A stretch of 64,000 nt of DNA from Comamonas sp. B21-038 (GTDB lineage Bacteria; Pseudomonadota; Gammaproteobacteria; Burkholderiales; Burkholderiaceae_C): the NCBI RefSeq assembly GCF_022387135.1, contig NZ_CP092462.1, positions 5,076,001 to 5,140,000 of the forward strand, written 5' to 3'. The position numbers and the translations under genes were made by a program. The notes under the pieces are model-generated. The model made no database searches, was not told the DNA's origin, and saw only the letters and a program-made list of their open reading frames with translations. Shown here in pieces: positions 17,131-26,882 of the stretch; position 1 is the first letter of the stretch; every line of letters starts with the position of its first letter.

Positions 17131-19973
17131 ACCGTATGACAGACTTCCCGGTGCAGGCACGCGCCGACTATGACTGGCTGCTTCCCGCCGCCTTGTTGGA
17201 ACCCTACCATCTGACCCACCCCGCGCCTTGGGCGGGGCATATTCCGTTTGCCGCATGGCTGATGGCGGTGGCGCAGCCGCGCAGTCTGGTGGAGTTGGGG
17301 GCGTATTCCGGCATCTCCTACCTGGCTTTTTGCCAGGCCATTGCCGAGCAAGGCTTGATGACGCGCACCTATGCGGTCGACACCTGGGAGGGCGATGCGC
17401 ATGCTGGCGCCTACGGCGAGGGCATTTATGCCAGCCTGCGCCAGGCCCATGACCCGCACTACACCCAGTTCTCGACCTTGATGCGCATGCGCTTTGACGA
17501 AGCCCTGCCCAGCTTTGCCGATGGCAGTGTCGATGTGCTGCATATCGATGGCCTGCACACTTACGAGGCAGTGCGCCATGATTTCGAGACTTGGCTGCCC
17601 AAGCTGAGCGAGCGCGGTGTGGTGCTGTTCCACGACAGCAATGTGCACCGTGATGACTTTGGCGTGCACCAGCTCTGGGCGGAGCTGGAGGGGCGTTACC
17701 CGAGCCTGCACTTTCCGCACAGCAATGGCCTGGGCGTGCTGCTGGTGGGCGCGCAGCAGCCTGCGTTGCTGCGCCGGCTGTGTGACCGCAGTGATGCGGT
17801 GTTTCAGCGCGAGGTCTGCCGGGTGTTTGCGACGCTGGGAGCACGGCTGGAGGTCAAGGCCGAGATGATGGCGCTGCAGCATGCGCTGGGTGATCGGCAG
17901 CAGCATATCCAGACGCTGGAAACGGCCGGCCAGCAGCGCCACAGCTGGATCGAGAAGCTCGATGGCGATATCCGCAGCCTGGAGCTGGAGCGCGAGCAGC
18001 TGCGTGCGCATCTGGAGGGCTCCCAGGCCCAGGCCCAGCACAGCCAGAATGCGCTGGAGCAAGCCCAGGCCCAGGCCCAGTGGCTGACCGCCCGCCAGCA
18101 GCAGCAAGACATCAAGCTGCTGGCGCTGCAGCAGGACCTCGCCCAGAAGCAGTGGCAGATCGAGCAGCAGACCCAGCAGATGCAGGCGCTGGCGCGCCAG
18201 CTGTCGCCGCTGTGGCGGCTCACCGATTTGCTGCGCAAATGCAAGCGTGCCGTGTTCCGCATCAAGCAGAAACTGGCGCCCTATGAGCCCGCCCTGGTTC
18301 GGCGTGTGCGCCACGCGCTGCGCCGCAAGATGCGCCAGGCCGGTGGCGCACCTATACCCGCGGTAGCGCTGCTGCCCGGCAGCAACCGCCATTACGGCAT
18401 TTTGGCGACAGCGCACACGCAGTTTGTCGCGCATGCGCTGGCCCGGGTGCTGCGCAAGGCGGGCTTTGAGGTGAGCCTGTTCCAGGATGTGCCCCCCGAA
18501 GGCTTTGGGCTGGACATGTACATCGTGGTCTGCCCACAGATGTTCAAGCAGCTGCCCCCGGGGGAGAGGCGTATCGTCTTCCAGATGGAGCAAAGCGTGA
18601 GTCCGCGCTGGTTCACTGACGAGTACCTGGCGATTTTGGAAAACTCGCGGTCCGCCTGGGACTATGCGCCGGCCAATCTGGCCTTTCTGGAGACCAAGGG
18701 AATTCGTTACCCCCACACCTTCCTGGTGCCGATCGGTGGCGTCGCCGCGTATTCGCAGCTGCTGCAGGACTGCGGCGAGCCGGCTTTGCCGGAGGTGGAA
18801 CCGGGCTGCGACGTGCTGTTCTATGGCGATGTCAACGCCCCGCGTCGCCAGGAGATGCTGCAGGCGCTGCAGCGCCAGTTCTCGGTGCGGATCGAAGGCA
18901 ATCTGTTTGGCGATGCCTTGCGCCAGGCGGTGCGCCAGGCGCGGGTGGTCGTCAATATCCACTACTACGAAGGTGCGCTGCTGGAGACCACCCGGGTCTA
19001 CGAGTGCCTGAGCCTGGGCACGCCGGTGGTGACCGAGAGCAGTGCCGATATCCACCAGCATGCGGCCTTGCTGGACAACCCCGCGCTGCGGGTGACGCCG
19101 GTGGGCGATGCCCAGGCGATGGTGCAGGCGGTGCAGGAGATGCTGCAGCTGCAAGCGCAGGCGCCCGGGCAGGTGCAGCGTGGGCTGGCGGACGAGCTTG
19201 CCCGCAGCGGCCAGCAGTTCGAATTCATGGTGCTGCGCGCCCTCTATGCGCTGGGACGGATTGACACCGCACAGTGGGAGGCGCTGACCTCGTCGCAACC
19301 CTTGCCAGGCCGCTGCATGGTACTGAGCATGCCCGAGACCGTGCGCCGCCGTGCGCATTTCATCGAGCAGACCCTGCCGGGCCTGCAGACGGAGGTGAAA
19401 GTGTTTGACGGCGTGCGTTACAGCCCTGGCTGGTTGGGCTGTGCCATGAGCTACCAGTATCTGGCACGCAAGGCTTTGCAGACCGGGGTGGCGCAGCTGG
19501 AGATCATGGAAGACGATGTCGAGATGCCGCCCGACTATGCCCAGCGCCGGGCACGCATTGATGGCTGGTTGGACGCGCATCCTGGCGAGTGGGATATCTT
19601 TGCCGGCCTGATCGCCAAGATCCACCCGGGTACCCAGGTGCTGGAGGTGCAGGAGCAGGACGGCGAGACCTTTGTGGTGCTGGACCGCATGACCAGCATG
19701 GTGCACAACATCTACGCGCAGCCTGCATTGGAGGCACTGGCGCAGTGGGATTCGTCGATGCGCGATCCGCACACCAACACCATCGACAGCTACCTGCAGG
19801 GCCGCGCGCAGATGCGGGTCGTCACTACCTTGCCTTTCCTGGTGGCCCACACCACCGATATGGATTCCTCCCTCTGGGGCATCAACAACCACGAATACCT
19901 GGCCGTCATCTACAAGGCGGAGCAGGATTTGCGGCAACTGGTCGATCGTTTCAAGCAGGCGCAGGGCCGCTGA
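17127..19973 (+). CDS. Giant fusion: class I methyltransferase, coiled coil, glycosyltransferase, GT25-type glycosyltransferase
   Basis: 948 residues. Residues 1-215 are a SAM methyltransferase (Methyltransf_24-like: SLVELGAYSG, DVLHIDGLHTYEAVRHD). Residues 240-360 are a Gln/Glu-rich coiled coil. Residues 420-700 resemble a GT-B glycosyltransferase (HYGILATAHTQFVAHALARV, LLETTRVYECLSLGTPVVTE). Residues 725-948 match GT25 LPS glycosyltransferases (LGCAMSYQYLARKAL, EIMEDDVEMP). It overlaps wzt by ATGA. A methyltransferase plus coiled coil beside a Wzt with a glycan-binding domain recalls chain-length-control capping enzymes such as WbdD. That role is inferred. A strong terminator follows. Confidence 0.85.
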   Translation: MNRMTDFPVQARADYDWLLPAALLEPYHLTHPAPWAGHIPFAAWLMAVAQPRSLVELGAYSGISYLAFCQAIAEQGLMTRTYAVDTWEGDAHAGAYGEGIYASLRQAHDPHYTQFSTLMRMRFDEALPSFADGSVDVLHIDGLHTYEAVRHDFETWLPKLSERGVVLFHDSNVHRDDFGVHQLWAELEGRYPSLHFPHSNGLGVLLVGAQQPALLRRLCDRSDAVFQREVCRVFATLGARLEVKAEMMALQHALGDRQQHIQTLETAGQQRHSWIEKLDGDIRSLELEREQLRAHLEGSQAQAQHSQNALEQAQAQAQWLTARQQQQDIKLLALQQDLAQKQWQIEQQTQQMQALARQLSPLWRLTDLLRKCKRAVFRIKQKLAPYEPALVRRVRHALRRKMRQAGGAPIPAVALLPGSNRHYGILATAHTQFVAHALARVLRKAGFEVSLFQDVPPEGFGLDMYIVVCPQMFKQLPPGERRIVFQMEQSVSPRWFTDEYLAILENSRSAWDYAPANLAFLETKGIRYPHTFLVPIGGVAAYSQLLQDCGEPALPEVEPGCDVLFYGDVNAPRRQEMLQALQRQFSVRIEGNLFGDALRQAVRQARVVVNIHYYEGALLETTRVYECLSLGTPVVTESSADIHQHAALLDNPALRVTPVGDAQAMVQAVQEMLQLQAQAPGQVQRGLADELARSGQQFEFMVLRALYALGRIDTAQWEALTSSQPLPGRCMVLSMPETVRRRAHFIEQTLPGLQTEVKVFDGVRYSPGWLGCAMSYQYLARKALQTGVAQLEIMEDDVEMPPDYAQRRARIDGWLDAHPGEWDIFAGLIAKIHPGTQVLEVQEQDGETFVVLDRMTSMVHNIYAQPALEALAQWDSSMRDPHTNTIDSYLQGRAQMRVVTTLPFLVAHTTDMDSSLWGINNHEYLAVIYKAEQDLRQLVDRFKQAQGR

Positions 19974-19991
19974 CCTGCTAGCCTGGATAAA

Positions 19992-20027
19992 AAAATCCCG
20001 CACCGGCCGAGCCGTGTGCGGGATTTT
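19992..20027. terminator. Bidirectional rho-independent terminator
   Basis: Twelve-base arms AAAATCCCGCAC (19992-20003) and GTGCGGGATTTT (20016-20027), with A-runs before and T-runs after. It serves the 948-residue fusion gene on the plus strand and kbp on the minus strand. Confidence 0.88.
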
Positions 20028-20048
20028 CGATTCAGGGCTGGGCCTGGA

Positions 20049-20513
20049 TTACAGCGCAGGAATGCGCAGCTTCTGGCCGGGGTAGATCTTGTTGGGGTCG
20101 CTCAGCATCGGCTTGTTGGCCTCAAAGATGGTCATGTACTTGTTGGCATCGCCGTACATCTTCTTCGAGATGCCCGACAGCGTGTCGCCCGAGACCACAT
20201 CGTAGTACTTGGCTTCTGGCTCGGGGTTGGTGACGGTCATCTGGTTATCCACGTCGCTGACGCTGGAGACGTTGCCGCAGCACAGCGTGACCTTTTCCTT
20301 GGCAGCCTGGGTGGGTGCCACACCCGTCACGGTGACCTTGCCAGCGTCGAAGGCGACCTTCACATCGGATACGCCCAGGTTCTGGGTGCCGATGTATTTT
20401 TCGATGGCCGCGCCTGCCGCCGCGTTCAGGTCTTGCGGTGCGCTCGCAGCAGCAGCTTCTTTGCCGCCAAACAATTTTTCACCGGCTTCCTTGATAAAGC
20501 TGAACAGTCCCAT
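20049..20513 (-). CDS. kbp: BON and LysM domain protein (Kbp/YgaU-like)
   Basis: 154 residues from the ATG at 20513, chosen because TAGGAG lies 5-10 bases upstream. It starts with GLFSFIKEAGEKLFG, conserved in this family. A BON domain (about 30-95, VKVAFDAGKVTVTGVAPT) is followed by a C-terminal LysM domain (about 103-153, YYDVVSGDTLSGISKKMYG, PGQKLRIP). The E. coli homologue binds potassium. There is no signal peptide. It is transcribed alone, divergent from coaX. Confidence 0.9.
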   Translation of the reverse strand: MGLFSFIKEAGEKLFGGKEAAAASAPQDLNAAAGAAIEKYIGTQNLGVSDVKVAFDAGKVTVTGVAPTQAAKEKVTLCCGNVSSVSDVDNQMTVTNPEPEAKYYDVVSGDTLSGISKKMYGDANKYMTIFEANKPMLSDPNKIYPGQKLRIPAL

Positions 20514-20683
20514 GGTGACTCCTAGAGGGTTGGTTACAGGAAGCATTCAATATATAGGGGAATGGCAAAGGTATGAAGTCGGACAGAACCGCTTGAAAAA
20601 AATTCACAGTGCAGAGGCCGTTCATCCTTGGCGCCGCGCGGATGTTGCACGGGCAACAAGGCCGGCGGCTAAAAAGGCCGATA

Positions 20684-21466
20684 ATGCCGCCCATGCATTT
20701 TCTGGCCATCGACGTAGGGAACACACGCCTCAAGTGGGCGATGTATGACGCAGCACAACCTGGCGCCGCTGTGCTGGCCCATGGCGTGGAGTTTTTGGAC
20801 AACATCGAGCGTCTGGCCGAGGGCAGCTGGGCCGAGTTGCCGGAGCCGCAACATATGCTCGGCTGCGTGGTGGCTGGCGATGTGGTGCGCCGCCGCGTGC
20901 AGGCGCAGATGGACATCTGGGATCTGGCGCCGAACTGGGTGGTGTCCTCCAACGCCGAGGCGGGCCTGACCAATGGCTACGACCACCCCAGCCGCCTGGG
21001 CACGGACCGCTGGGTGGCGATGGTGGGTGCCTGGCACCATGTGCTGGCCCAGGGGCGCCAGCGCCCGGTGGTCGTGGTCATGGTGGGTACGGCGGTCACT
21101 GTCGAAGCCATTGATGCCGATGGCAAGTTTCTGGGCGGTTTGATCCTGCCGGGCCACGGCATCATGCTCAAGGCACTGGAGTCGGGCACCGCCGGTCTGC
21201 ATGTGCCTACCGGCGAGGTGCGGCCGTTCCCCACCAATACCAGCGATGCGCTGACCAGCGGCGGCACCTATGCGATCGCTGGTGCGGTCGAACGCATGGT
21301 GCAGCATGTGACCGCCCACTGCGGGCAGGAGCCTGCCTGTGTGATGACAGGCGGTGCGGGCTGGAAGATGATGCCGAGCATGACCCGGCCCTTTGAACTG
21401 GTCGAGAACCTGATTTTTGACGGCCTGCTGCATATTGCCCGCAGCCGTTTTGGTTCGGCGGCCTGA
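20684..21466 (+). CDS. coaX: Type III pantothenate kinase
   Basis: 260 residues from the ATG at 20684, with AAAAAGG just upstream; an in-frame ATG at 20693 is an alternative. It is an ASKHA-fold kinase: phosphate-1 motif [12 protein letters not shown] at the N-terminus, PSRLGTDRW near residue 105, [12 protein letters not shown] near residue 135 and the adenosine motif [10 protein letters not shown] near residue 220. CoaX phosphorylates pantothenate in the first step of coenzyme A synthesis and is insensitive to CoA feedback. birA, a common upstream partner in Burkholderiales, is not seen next to it. Confidence 0.93.
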   Translation: MPPMHFLAIDVGNTRLKWAMYDAAQPGAAVLAHGVEFLDNIERLAEGSWAELPEPQHMLGCVVAGDVVRRRVQAQMDIWDLAPNWVVSSNAEAGLTNGYDHPSRLGTDRWVAMVGAWHHVLAQGRQRPVVVVMVGTAVTVEAIDADGKFLGGLILPGHGIMLKALESGTAGLHVPTGEVRPFPTNTSDALTSGGTYAIAGAVERMVQHVTAHCGQEPACVMTGGAGWKMMPSMTRPFELVENLIFDGLLHIARSRFGSAA

Positions 21467-21579
21467 CACTTATCCACATGCGGTTACAGCGATAGCCCCT
21501 GGATGGGCCAAGGCCCGGCGGTGTGGCGGAAGGGCAATGCGATAATGGACGGTTATTTGTTGAACTACCTGTACTGACC

Positions 21580-22635
21580 ATGATTCTCGTCACCGGAGGC
21601 GCCGGCTTTATCGGCTCGAATTTTGTGTTGGACTGGCTGGCGGGTTCCGATGAACCGGTGGTCAATCTCGACAAGCTGACCTACGCGGGTAATCTGCATA
21701 ACCTTGCAAGCCTGCAGGGCGACAGCCGCCACCATTTTGTGCATGGCGACATCGGTGACCGCGCACTGCTCGACCGCCTGCTGGCCGAGCACCAGCCGCG
21801 TGCCATCGTGCACTTTGCGGCCGAGAGCCATGTGGACCGCTCGATCCACGGCCCCGAAGATTTCATCCAGACCAATGTGGTCGGTACCCTGCGCCTGCTT
21901 GAAGCCGCGCGCGCCTACTGGAGTGGCCTCGAAGGTGAACGCAAGGACGGTTTCCGCTTTCTGCATGTCTCGACCGACGAGGTCTACGGCAGCCTGGAGA
22001 AGGACGACCCGGCCTTCACCGAAACCCATAACTACGAGCCCAACAGCCCCTACAGCGCCAGCAAGGCCGCCAGCGACCACCTGGTGCGCGCCTGGTTCCA
22101 TACCTACGGCCTGCCGGTGCTGACCACCAACTGCTCGAACAACTACGGCCCCTACCATTTCCCCGAGAAGCTGATCCCGCTGATGATCGTCAATGCGCTG
22201 GCCGGCAAGCACCTGCCGGTCTATGGCGACGGCATGCAGATCCGTGACTGGCTCTACGTCAAGGACCACTGCAGCGCCATCCGCCGCGTGCTGGAAGCGG
22301 GCCGTCCGGGTGAGACCTACAACGTGGGCGGCTGGAACGAGATGCCCAATATCGAGATCGTCAAGCATGTCTGCAGCCTGCTCGATGCGCAGCGCCCACG
22401 CGCCGATGGCCGCTCCTACGCCGAGCAGATCAGCTATGTGAAGGACCGCCCCGGCCATGACCGCCGCTATGCGATCGATGCGCGCAAGCTGGAAAAGGAG
22501 CTGGGCTGGAAGCCTGCAGAAACCTTTGACAGCGGTATCCGCAAGACCGTGCAGTGGTACCTGGACCACCAGGACTGGGTGGCCCAGGTGCAGTCGGGTG
22601 ACTACAAGGACTGGGTCAGCAAACAGTACGCCTGA
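21580..22635 (+). CDS. rmlB: dTDP-glucose 4,6-dehydratase
   Basis: 351 residues. Short-chain dehydrogenase/reductase fold with the NAD motif [10 protein letters not shown] at residues 5-14, [12 protein letters not shown], a STDEVYG active-site stretch and the catalytic pair [10 protein letters not shown] near residue 160. It converts dTDP-glucose to dTDP-4-keto-6-deoxyglucose, step two of dTDP-L-rhamnose synthesis. It heads the rmlBDAC operon that supplies rhamnose to the glycosyltransferases elsewhere in the window. Confidence 0.96.
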   Translation: MILVTGGAGFIGSNFVLDWLAGSDEPVVNLDKLTYAGNLHNLASLQGDSRHHFVHGDIGDRALLDRLLAEHQPRAIVHFAAESHVDRSIHGPEDFIQTNVVGTLRLLEAARAYWSGLEGERKDGFRFLHVSTDEVYGSLEKDDPAFTETHNYEPNSPYSASKAASDHLVRAWFHTYGLPVLTTNCSNNYGPYHFPEKLIPLMIVNALAGKHLPVYGDGMQIRDWLYVKDHCSAIRRVLEAGRPGETYNVGGWNEMPNIEIVKHVCSLLDAQRPRADGRSYAEQISYVKDRPGHDRRYAIDARKLEKELGWKPAETFDSGIRKTVQWYLDHQDWVAQVQSGDYKDWVSKQYA

Positions 22636-22693
22636 CGGCGGGACGCAGGCGTGCCGGGCAGCTGCGTGCCAGGGCGCCTTACAGGACGATGCG

Positions 22694-23590
22694 ATGAAAA
22701 TACTGTTGTTGGGCAAGAACGGCCAGGTCGGTTGGGAGCTGCAACGCAGCCTGCTGCCACTGGGCGAAGTGGTGGCGCTGGACCGTGCCAGCACCCCGCT
22801 GTGCGGTGACCTGCTGCGCCCCGGGGCACTGGCCGAGACCGTGCGGGCGCTGGCGCCCGATGTGATCGTCAATGCGGCTGCCTATACCGCCGTGGACAAG
22901 GCCGAGAGCGAGCCCGAGGCGGCTCGTACCATCAATGCCGAGGCCGTGGGCGTGCTGGCGCGTGAGGCCCAGGCACTGGGCGCCTGGTTGGTGCATTACA
23001 GCACCGACTATGTCTTCGATGGCGGTGGCAACCAGCCCTGGCAAGAGGACCAGGCCACCGGCCCGCTGTCGGTCTACGGCCAGACCAAGCTCGAAGGCGA
23101 GCAACAGATCGCCGCCAGCGGCGTGAAGCATCTGATATTTCGCACCAGCTGGGTGTATGCAGCGCGCGGCGGCAACTTTGCCAAGACCATGCTGCGCCTG
23201 GCGCAGGAGCGCGACAAGCTGGCCGTCATCGACGACCAGTGGGGAGCGCCTACCGGTGCCGACCTCATCGCTGATGTGACCGCGCATGCGCTGCGCACGG
23301 CCATGGCGTCGGGCGAAGAAGACCTGAGCGGCATCTACCACCTGGTGGCGGGTGGCGAAACCACCTGGAACCGCTATGCCCGCTTTGTGCTGGAAACCGC
23401 GCGCAAGATCAACCCGGCGCTCAATTTGACCGCGCAGGAGGTGCAGGCGGTCGACACCTCGGCCTTCCCGACCCCCGCGCGCCGCCCCCACAATTCCCGT
23501 TTGAACACCCACAAATTGCAGCAGCGCTTTGCGCTGGATTTGCCCGACTGGCAGACCGGCGTGCAACGCATGCTGCAGGAGATTCTCTGA
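22694..23590 (+). CDS. rmlD: dTDP-4-dehydrorhamnose reductase
   Basis: 298 residues. N-terminal Rossmann motif [13 protein letters not shown], then [16 protein letters not shown] and the catalytic segment [10 protein letters not shown] with [11 protein letters not shown] (the YxxxK pair). It carries out the last step, NADPH reduction to dTDP-L-rhamnose. It starts 58 bases after rmlB and ends 2 bases before rmlA. Confidence 0.96.
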   Translation: MKILLLGKNGQVGWELQRSLLPLGEVVALDRASTPLCGDLLRPGALAETVRALAPDVIVNAAAYTAVDKAESEPEAARTINAEAVGVLAREAQALGAWLVHYSTDYVFDGGGNQPWQEDQATGPLSVYGQTKLEGEQQIAASGVKHLIFRTSWVYAARGGNFAKTMLRLAQERDKLAVIDDQWGAPTGADLIADVTAHALRTAMASGEEDLSGIYHLVAGGETTWNRYARFVLETARKINPALNLTAQEVQAVDTSAFPTPARRPHNSRLNTHKLQQRFALDLPDWQTGVQRMLQEIL

Positions 23591-23592
23591 AC

Positions 23593-24483
23593 ATGACAGT
23601 GCAAGCACGCAAAGGCATCATTTTGGCGGGCGGCTCCGGCACCCGCCTGCACCCGGCGACCCTGGCGGTCAGCAAGCAGCTGCTGCCGGTGTACGACAAG
23701 CCGATGATCTACTACCCGCTGACCACCTTGATGCTGGCGGGGATCAAGGAGATCCTGATCATCAGCACGCCGCAGGACACCCCGCGCTTCGAGCAGCTGC
23801 TGGGCGATGGCAGCCAGTGGGGCATCCACTTGGAATACGCCGTGCAGCCCAGCCCTGATGGGCTGGCGCAGGCCTTTCTGATTGGCGAGGACTTTCTGGC
23901 CGGTGCGCCGAGCGCGCTGGTGCTGGGTGACAACATCTTCTATGGCCATGATTTCCACAAGCTGCTGGCCAGCGCGATGCAGCGTGATACGGGCGCCAGT
24001 GTCTTTGCCTACCATGTGACCGACCCCGAGCGCTATGGCGTGGCCGACTTTGACAAGCAGGGCAAGGTGTTGTCGCTGGAGGAAAAGCCCGCCAAGCCCA
24101 AGAGCAACTACGCGGTCACGGGCTTGTATTTCTATGACAGCCAGGTTGTGGATCTGGCCAAAAGCCTCCAGCCATCGCCTCGTGGCGAGCTGGAGATCAC
24201 CGACCTGAACCGCCTGTACCTGGAGCAGGGGCAGCTGAGTGTGGAGATCATGGGCCGGGGCTATGCCTGGCTGGATACCGGCACGCATGACAGCCTGTTG
24301 GATGCAGGCCAGTTCATCGCCACGTTGGAAAGCCGCCAAGGCCTGAAGATTGCCTGCCCGGAAGAGATTGCCTGGCGCAGCGGCTATATCGGGGACGAGC
24401 AACTGGCGGCCCTGGCCAAACCCTTGGCCAAGAACGGCTACGGCCAGTACCTGCAGCGGCTGTTGCAGGAGCCCAGGGAGTAA
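23593..24483 (+). CDS. rmlA: Glucose-1-phosphate thymidylyltransferase
   Basis: 296 residues. Nucleotidyltransferase motif [16 protein letters not shown] at residues 7-22, then [13 protein letters not shown] and [11 protein letters not shown], all characteristic of RmlA. It makes dTDP-glucose from dTTP and glucose 1-phosphate and is normally the feedback-controlled entry step of the pathway. Starts 2 bases after the rmlD stop. Confidence 0.96.
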   Translation: MTVQARKGIILAGGSGTRLHPATLAVSKQLLPVYDKPMIYYPLTTLMLAGIKEILIISTPQDTPRFEQLLGDGSQWGIHLEYAVQPSPDGLAQAFLIGEDFLAGAPSALVLGDNIFYGHDFHKLLASAMQRDTGASVFAYHVTDPERYGVADFDKQGKVLSLEEKPAKPKSNYAVTGLYFYDSQVVDLAKSLQPSPRGELEITDLNRLYLEQGQLSVEIMGRGYAWLDTGTHDSLLDAGQFIATLESRQGLKIACPEEIAWRSGYIGDEQLAALAKPLAKNGYGQYLQRLLQEPRE

Positions 24484-24487
24484 AGCC

Positions 24488-25036
24488 ATGCAAGCGATTG
24501 ATACGGCACTGCCGGACGTCAAGATCATCGAGCCCAAGGTGTTTGGCGATGCGCGCGGTTTTTTCTACGAGAGCTTCAATCAGCGGGCTTTTGATGCCGC
24601 CGTGGGCCGGCACTATGACTTTGTGCAGGACAACCACAGCAAGAGCAGCCGGGGTGTGTTGCGTGGCCTGCACTACCAGCTGGAGCAAGCGCAGGGCAAG
24701 CTGGTGCGGGTGGTGCAAGGCCGGGTGATTGATGTGGCCGTCGATATCCGCAAAAGCTCGGCGACTTTCGGCCACTGGGTGGCCGTCGAGCTGAGCGAAG
24801 ACAACCAGCGCCAGCTGTGGGTGCCGCCCGGTTTTGCACATGGATTTGTGGTGGTCAGTGATACCGCCGAGTTTCTATACAAAACAACAGATTACTACGC
24901 GCCGGCCCACGAACGCTGCATTATCTGGAATGATGCACAGTTGTCGATTGACTGGCAGTTGAACGGCCTGGAGCCACAGCTGTCGGCCAAGGACCAGCAG
25001 GGCAAGGCCTTTGCCGAGGCCGATGTTTTTGCCTGA
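24488..25036 (+). CDS. rmlC: dTDP-4-dehydrorhamnose 3,5-epimerase
   Basis: 182 residues, full family length. Cupin fold with FGDARGFFYESFN, the catalytic His in RGLHYQ near residue 63, VDIRKSSATFG, and the C-terminal WVPPGFAHGF and EFLYKTTDYY with the catalytic Tyr. It epimerises C3 and C5 of the 4-keto sugar. Last gene of rmlBDAC. No terminator is visible before gspE, so read-through into the secretion operon is possible. Confidence 0.96.
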   Translation: MQAIDTALPDVKIIEPKVFGDARGFFYESFNQRAFDAAVGRHYDFVQDNHSKSSRGVLRGLHYQLEQAQGKLVRVVQGRVIDVAVDIRKSSATFGHWVAVELSEDNQRQLWVPPGFAHGFVVVSDTAEFLYKTTDYYAPAHERCIIWNDAQLSIDWQLNGLEPQLSAKDQQGKAFAEADVFA

Positions 25037-25145
25037 GTTTGCCTTTCCTACCAAATGTCTCCCATGCCTGGCCCCTACACTGGGTGCCCTATAGGCTAAG
25101 GGGATGGATACCACGCCTGCCATAGGCTTCAGAGACCATAGACGC

Positions 25146-26882
25146 ATGAGCACCAGCACCATTGACGATTTCAGCGACGCAGCCCTGGCCCTTGGGTCCG
25201 GGCGCCGCCCTTTGCTGGGCGAGATGCTGGTGCAGGCCGGCAAGCTGTCGCCGCGCGACCTGGAGCGTGCGCTGCAGGCGCAGCAGGAGATGGGCAGCCT
25301 CATCGGCCAGGTGCTGGTCCAGCTGGGCCTGGTCTCCGAGCCGGATTTGATGCAGACGCTGGCCACCCAGCTGCAGATCCCTTTCACCTTGGGTACGGAT
25401 TTTCCGGCCGAGGCGATCAGCGTTCCGGGCCTGATGCCCGAGTTCCAGCAGTCGCAGCACGTCTTTCCGTTGCAACTGCAAGATGGTGTGCTGGACGTGG
25501 CGATGGCTTCGCCCCAGGATCCGTTCGTCATCAAGGCCCTGCAGATGTCGACCGGTCTGCAGATTCGCCCGCATCTGGCACTGCAGGCCGATATTGAAAA
25601 AGCGCTGCAGGAGCCTGAGCCGGAAGCCGAAGAGGAAGACGGCGATGACATGTTTGGCGACGGCTCCGATGTCGGCGACTTTGTCGAGCATCTGAAGGAC
25701 CTGGCCAGCGAGGCGCCGGTGATCCGCCTGGTCAACAGCATCATCGGCAAGGTGACCGACCTGCGTGCGTCGGACATTCACCTGGAGCCTTTTGACGATG
25801 GCCTGCATGTGCGCTACCGCGTCGATGGCGTGATCCACCCCGGTGAGCTGGTGCCGCCACGCCTGTCCGCGGCCGTAGGCTCGCGTGTCAAGCTGATGGC
25901 GCATCTGGACATTGCCGAGCGCCGGCTGCCGCAAGACGGCCGCATCAAGACCCGCGTCAAGGGCCGTGAGCTCGACCTGCGGGTCTCCACCGTGCCTACT
26001 GTGCATGGCGAGAGCATCGTGATGCGTGTGCTGGACCGCGCCAGCGTGCGGTTGCAGCTGGAAACCATGGGCTTTGCGAAGGACACGCTGTCCAAGTTCA
26101 ACGACCTGCTGGCCCGCCCGCACGGCATTTTGCTGGTGACCGGGCCCACGGGTTCGGGCAAGACCACCACCTTGTATGCGGCGCTGTCCAAGATCGATGC
26201 GCTGGAAAACAAGATCATCACCGTGGAGGACCCGGTCGAGTACCAGCTCGAAGGGATCAACCAGATCCAGGTGCATGCCCAGATCAACCTGACCTTTGCC
26301 AACGCGCTGCGCTCCATCCTGCGCCAGGATCCGGACATCATCATGATCGGTGAGATGCGCGATGGGGAAACGGCGCAGATTGCCGTGCAGTCCGCGCTGA
26401 CGGGTCACCTGGTGCTGTCTACCCTGCACACCAACACCGCTGCCGGTGCCATCACCCGTATGCAGGACATGGGCGTGGAGAGCTACCTGATTACGTCCTC
26501 TGTCAACGGCGTGCTGGCCCAGCGCCTGGTGCGCACCTTGTGCGGCAATTGCAAGGAGGCCTACGAGCCTGGCGAGGAGGTGCGCAAGCGCTCGGGCCTG
26601 GCGCGCTTCAGCGAAGTGGGCCAGCCCATCTACCGTGCGGTGGGCTGCAACGCCTGCCGCCAGACCGGCTACAAGGGCCGTACCGGCATCCATGAGCTTT
26701 TCGTGCTCGATGAGCCGATGCGCAATGCCATCAATGCGGGCAAGGATTCGAACGAGCTGTTCAACCTGGCGGCCAAATCCGGCATGCTGAGTCTGCACGA
26801 GGACGGCCTGCGCAAGGTGGCCGCCGGCATGACCACGTTGGACGAAGTCGCCCGCGTCACCCAGGACCAGATCGATGGCTGA
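25146..26882 (+). CDS. gspE: Type II secretion ATPase GspE
   Basis: 578 residues from the ATG at 25146; a longer start at 25104 is possible but its purine-rich stretch abuts the ATG too closely. The N-terminal T2SSE-N domain contains RPLLGEMLVQAGKL. An ASP-box-like ASDIHLEPF, Walker A GPTGSGKTTT, Walker B DPDIIMIGEMRDGETA and a tetracysteine zinc motif (CGNC then CNAC about 60 residues later) follow. GspE is the cytoplasmic hexamer that drives pseudopilus assembly. It is the first gene of the gsp operon. Confidence 0.95.
   Translation: MSTSTIDDFSDAALALGSGRRPLLGEMLVQAGKLSPRDLERALQAQQEMGSLIGQVLVQLGLVSEPDLMQTLATQLQIPFTLGTDFPAEAISVPGLMPEFQQSQHVFPLQLQDGVLDVAMASPQDPFVIKALQMSTGLQIRPHLALQADIEKALQEPEPEAEEEDGDDMFGDGSDVGDFVEHLKDLASEAPVIRLVNSIIGKVTDLRASDIHLEPFDDGLHVRYRVDGVIHPGELVPPRLSAAVGSRVKLMAHLDIAERRLPQDGRIKTRVKGRELDLRVSTVPTVHGESIVMRVLDRASVRLQLETMGFAKDTLSKFNDLLARPHGILLVTGPTGSGKTTTLYAALSKIDALENKIITVEDPVEYQLEGINQIQVHAQINLTFANALRSILRQDPDIIMIGEMRDGETAQIAVQSALTGHLVLSTLHTNTAAGAITRMQDMGVESYLITSSVNGVLAQRLVRTLCGNCKEAYEPGEEVRKRSGLARFSEVGQPIYRAVGCNACRQTGYKGRTGIHELFVLDEPMRNAINAGKDSNELFNLAAKSGMLSLHEDGLRKVAAGMTTLDEVARVTQDQIDG

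Noticed and set aside
15670-17844. 724-residue minus-strand open frame
   Set aside because: Antisense to wzt and the fusion, whose protein motifs are unmistakable on the plus strand.
16947-20003. 1018-residue open frame on the minus strand
   Set aside because: It lies antisense to wzt and the 948-residue fusion, has a low-complexity composition with no motif, and has no ribosome site. It is a product of high GC.
21470-21478. Isolated DnaA box TTATCCACA after coaX
   Set aside because: A single site with no AT-rich neighbour. Isolated boxes occur by chance or as minor titration sites, so it was not called an origin.
23593-25036. CRISPR-like or tandem repeat arrays, tRNA and rRNA genes anywhere in the window
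   Set aside because: No regularly spaced direct repeats, no cloverleaf pattern and no rRNA-like stretch were seen on either strand.
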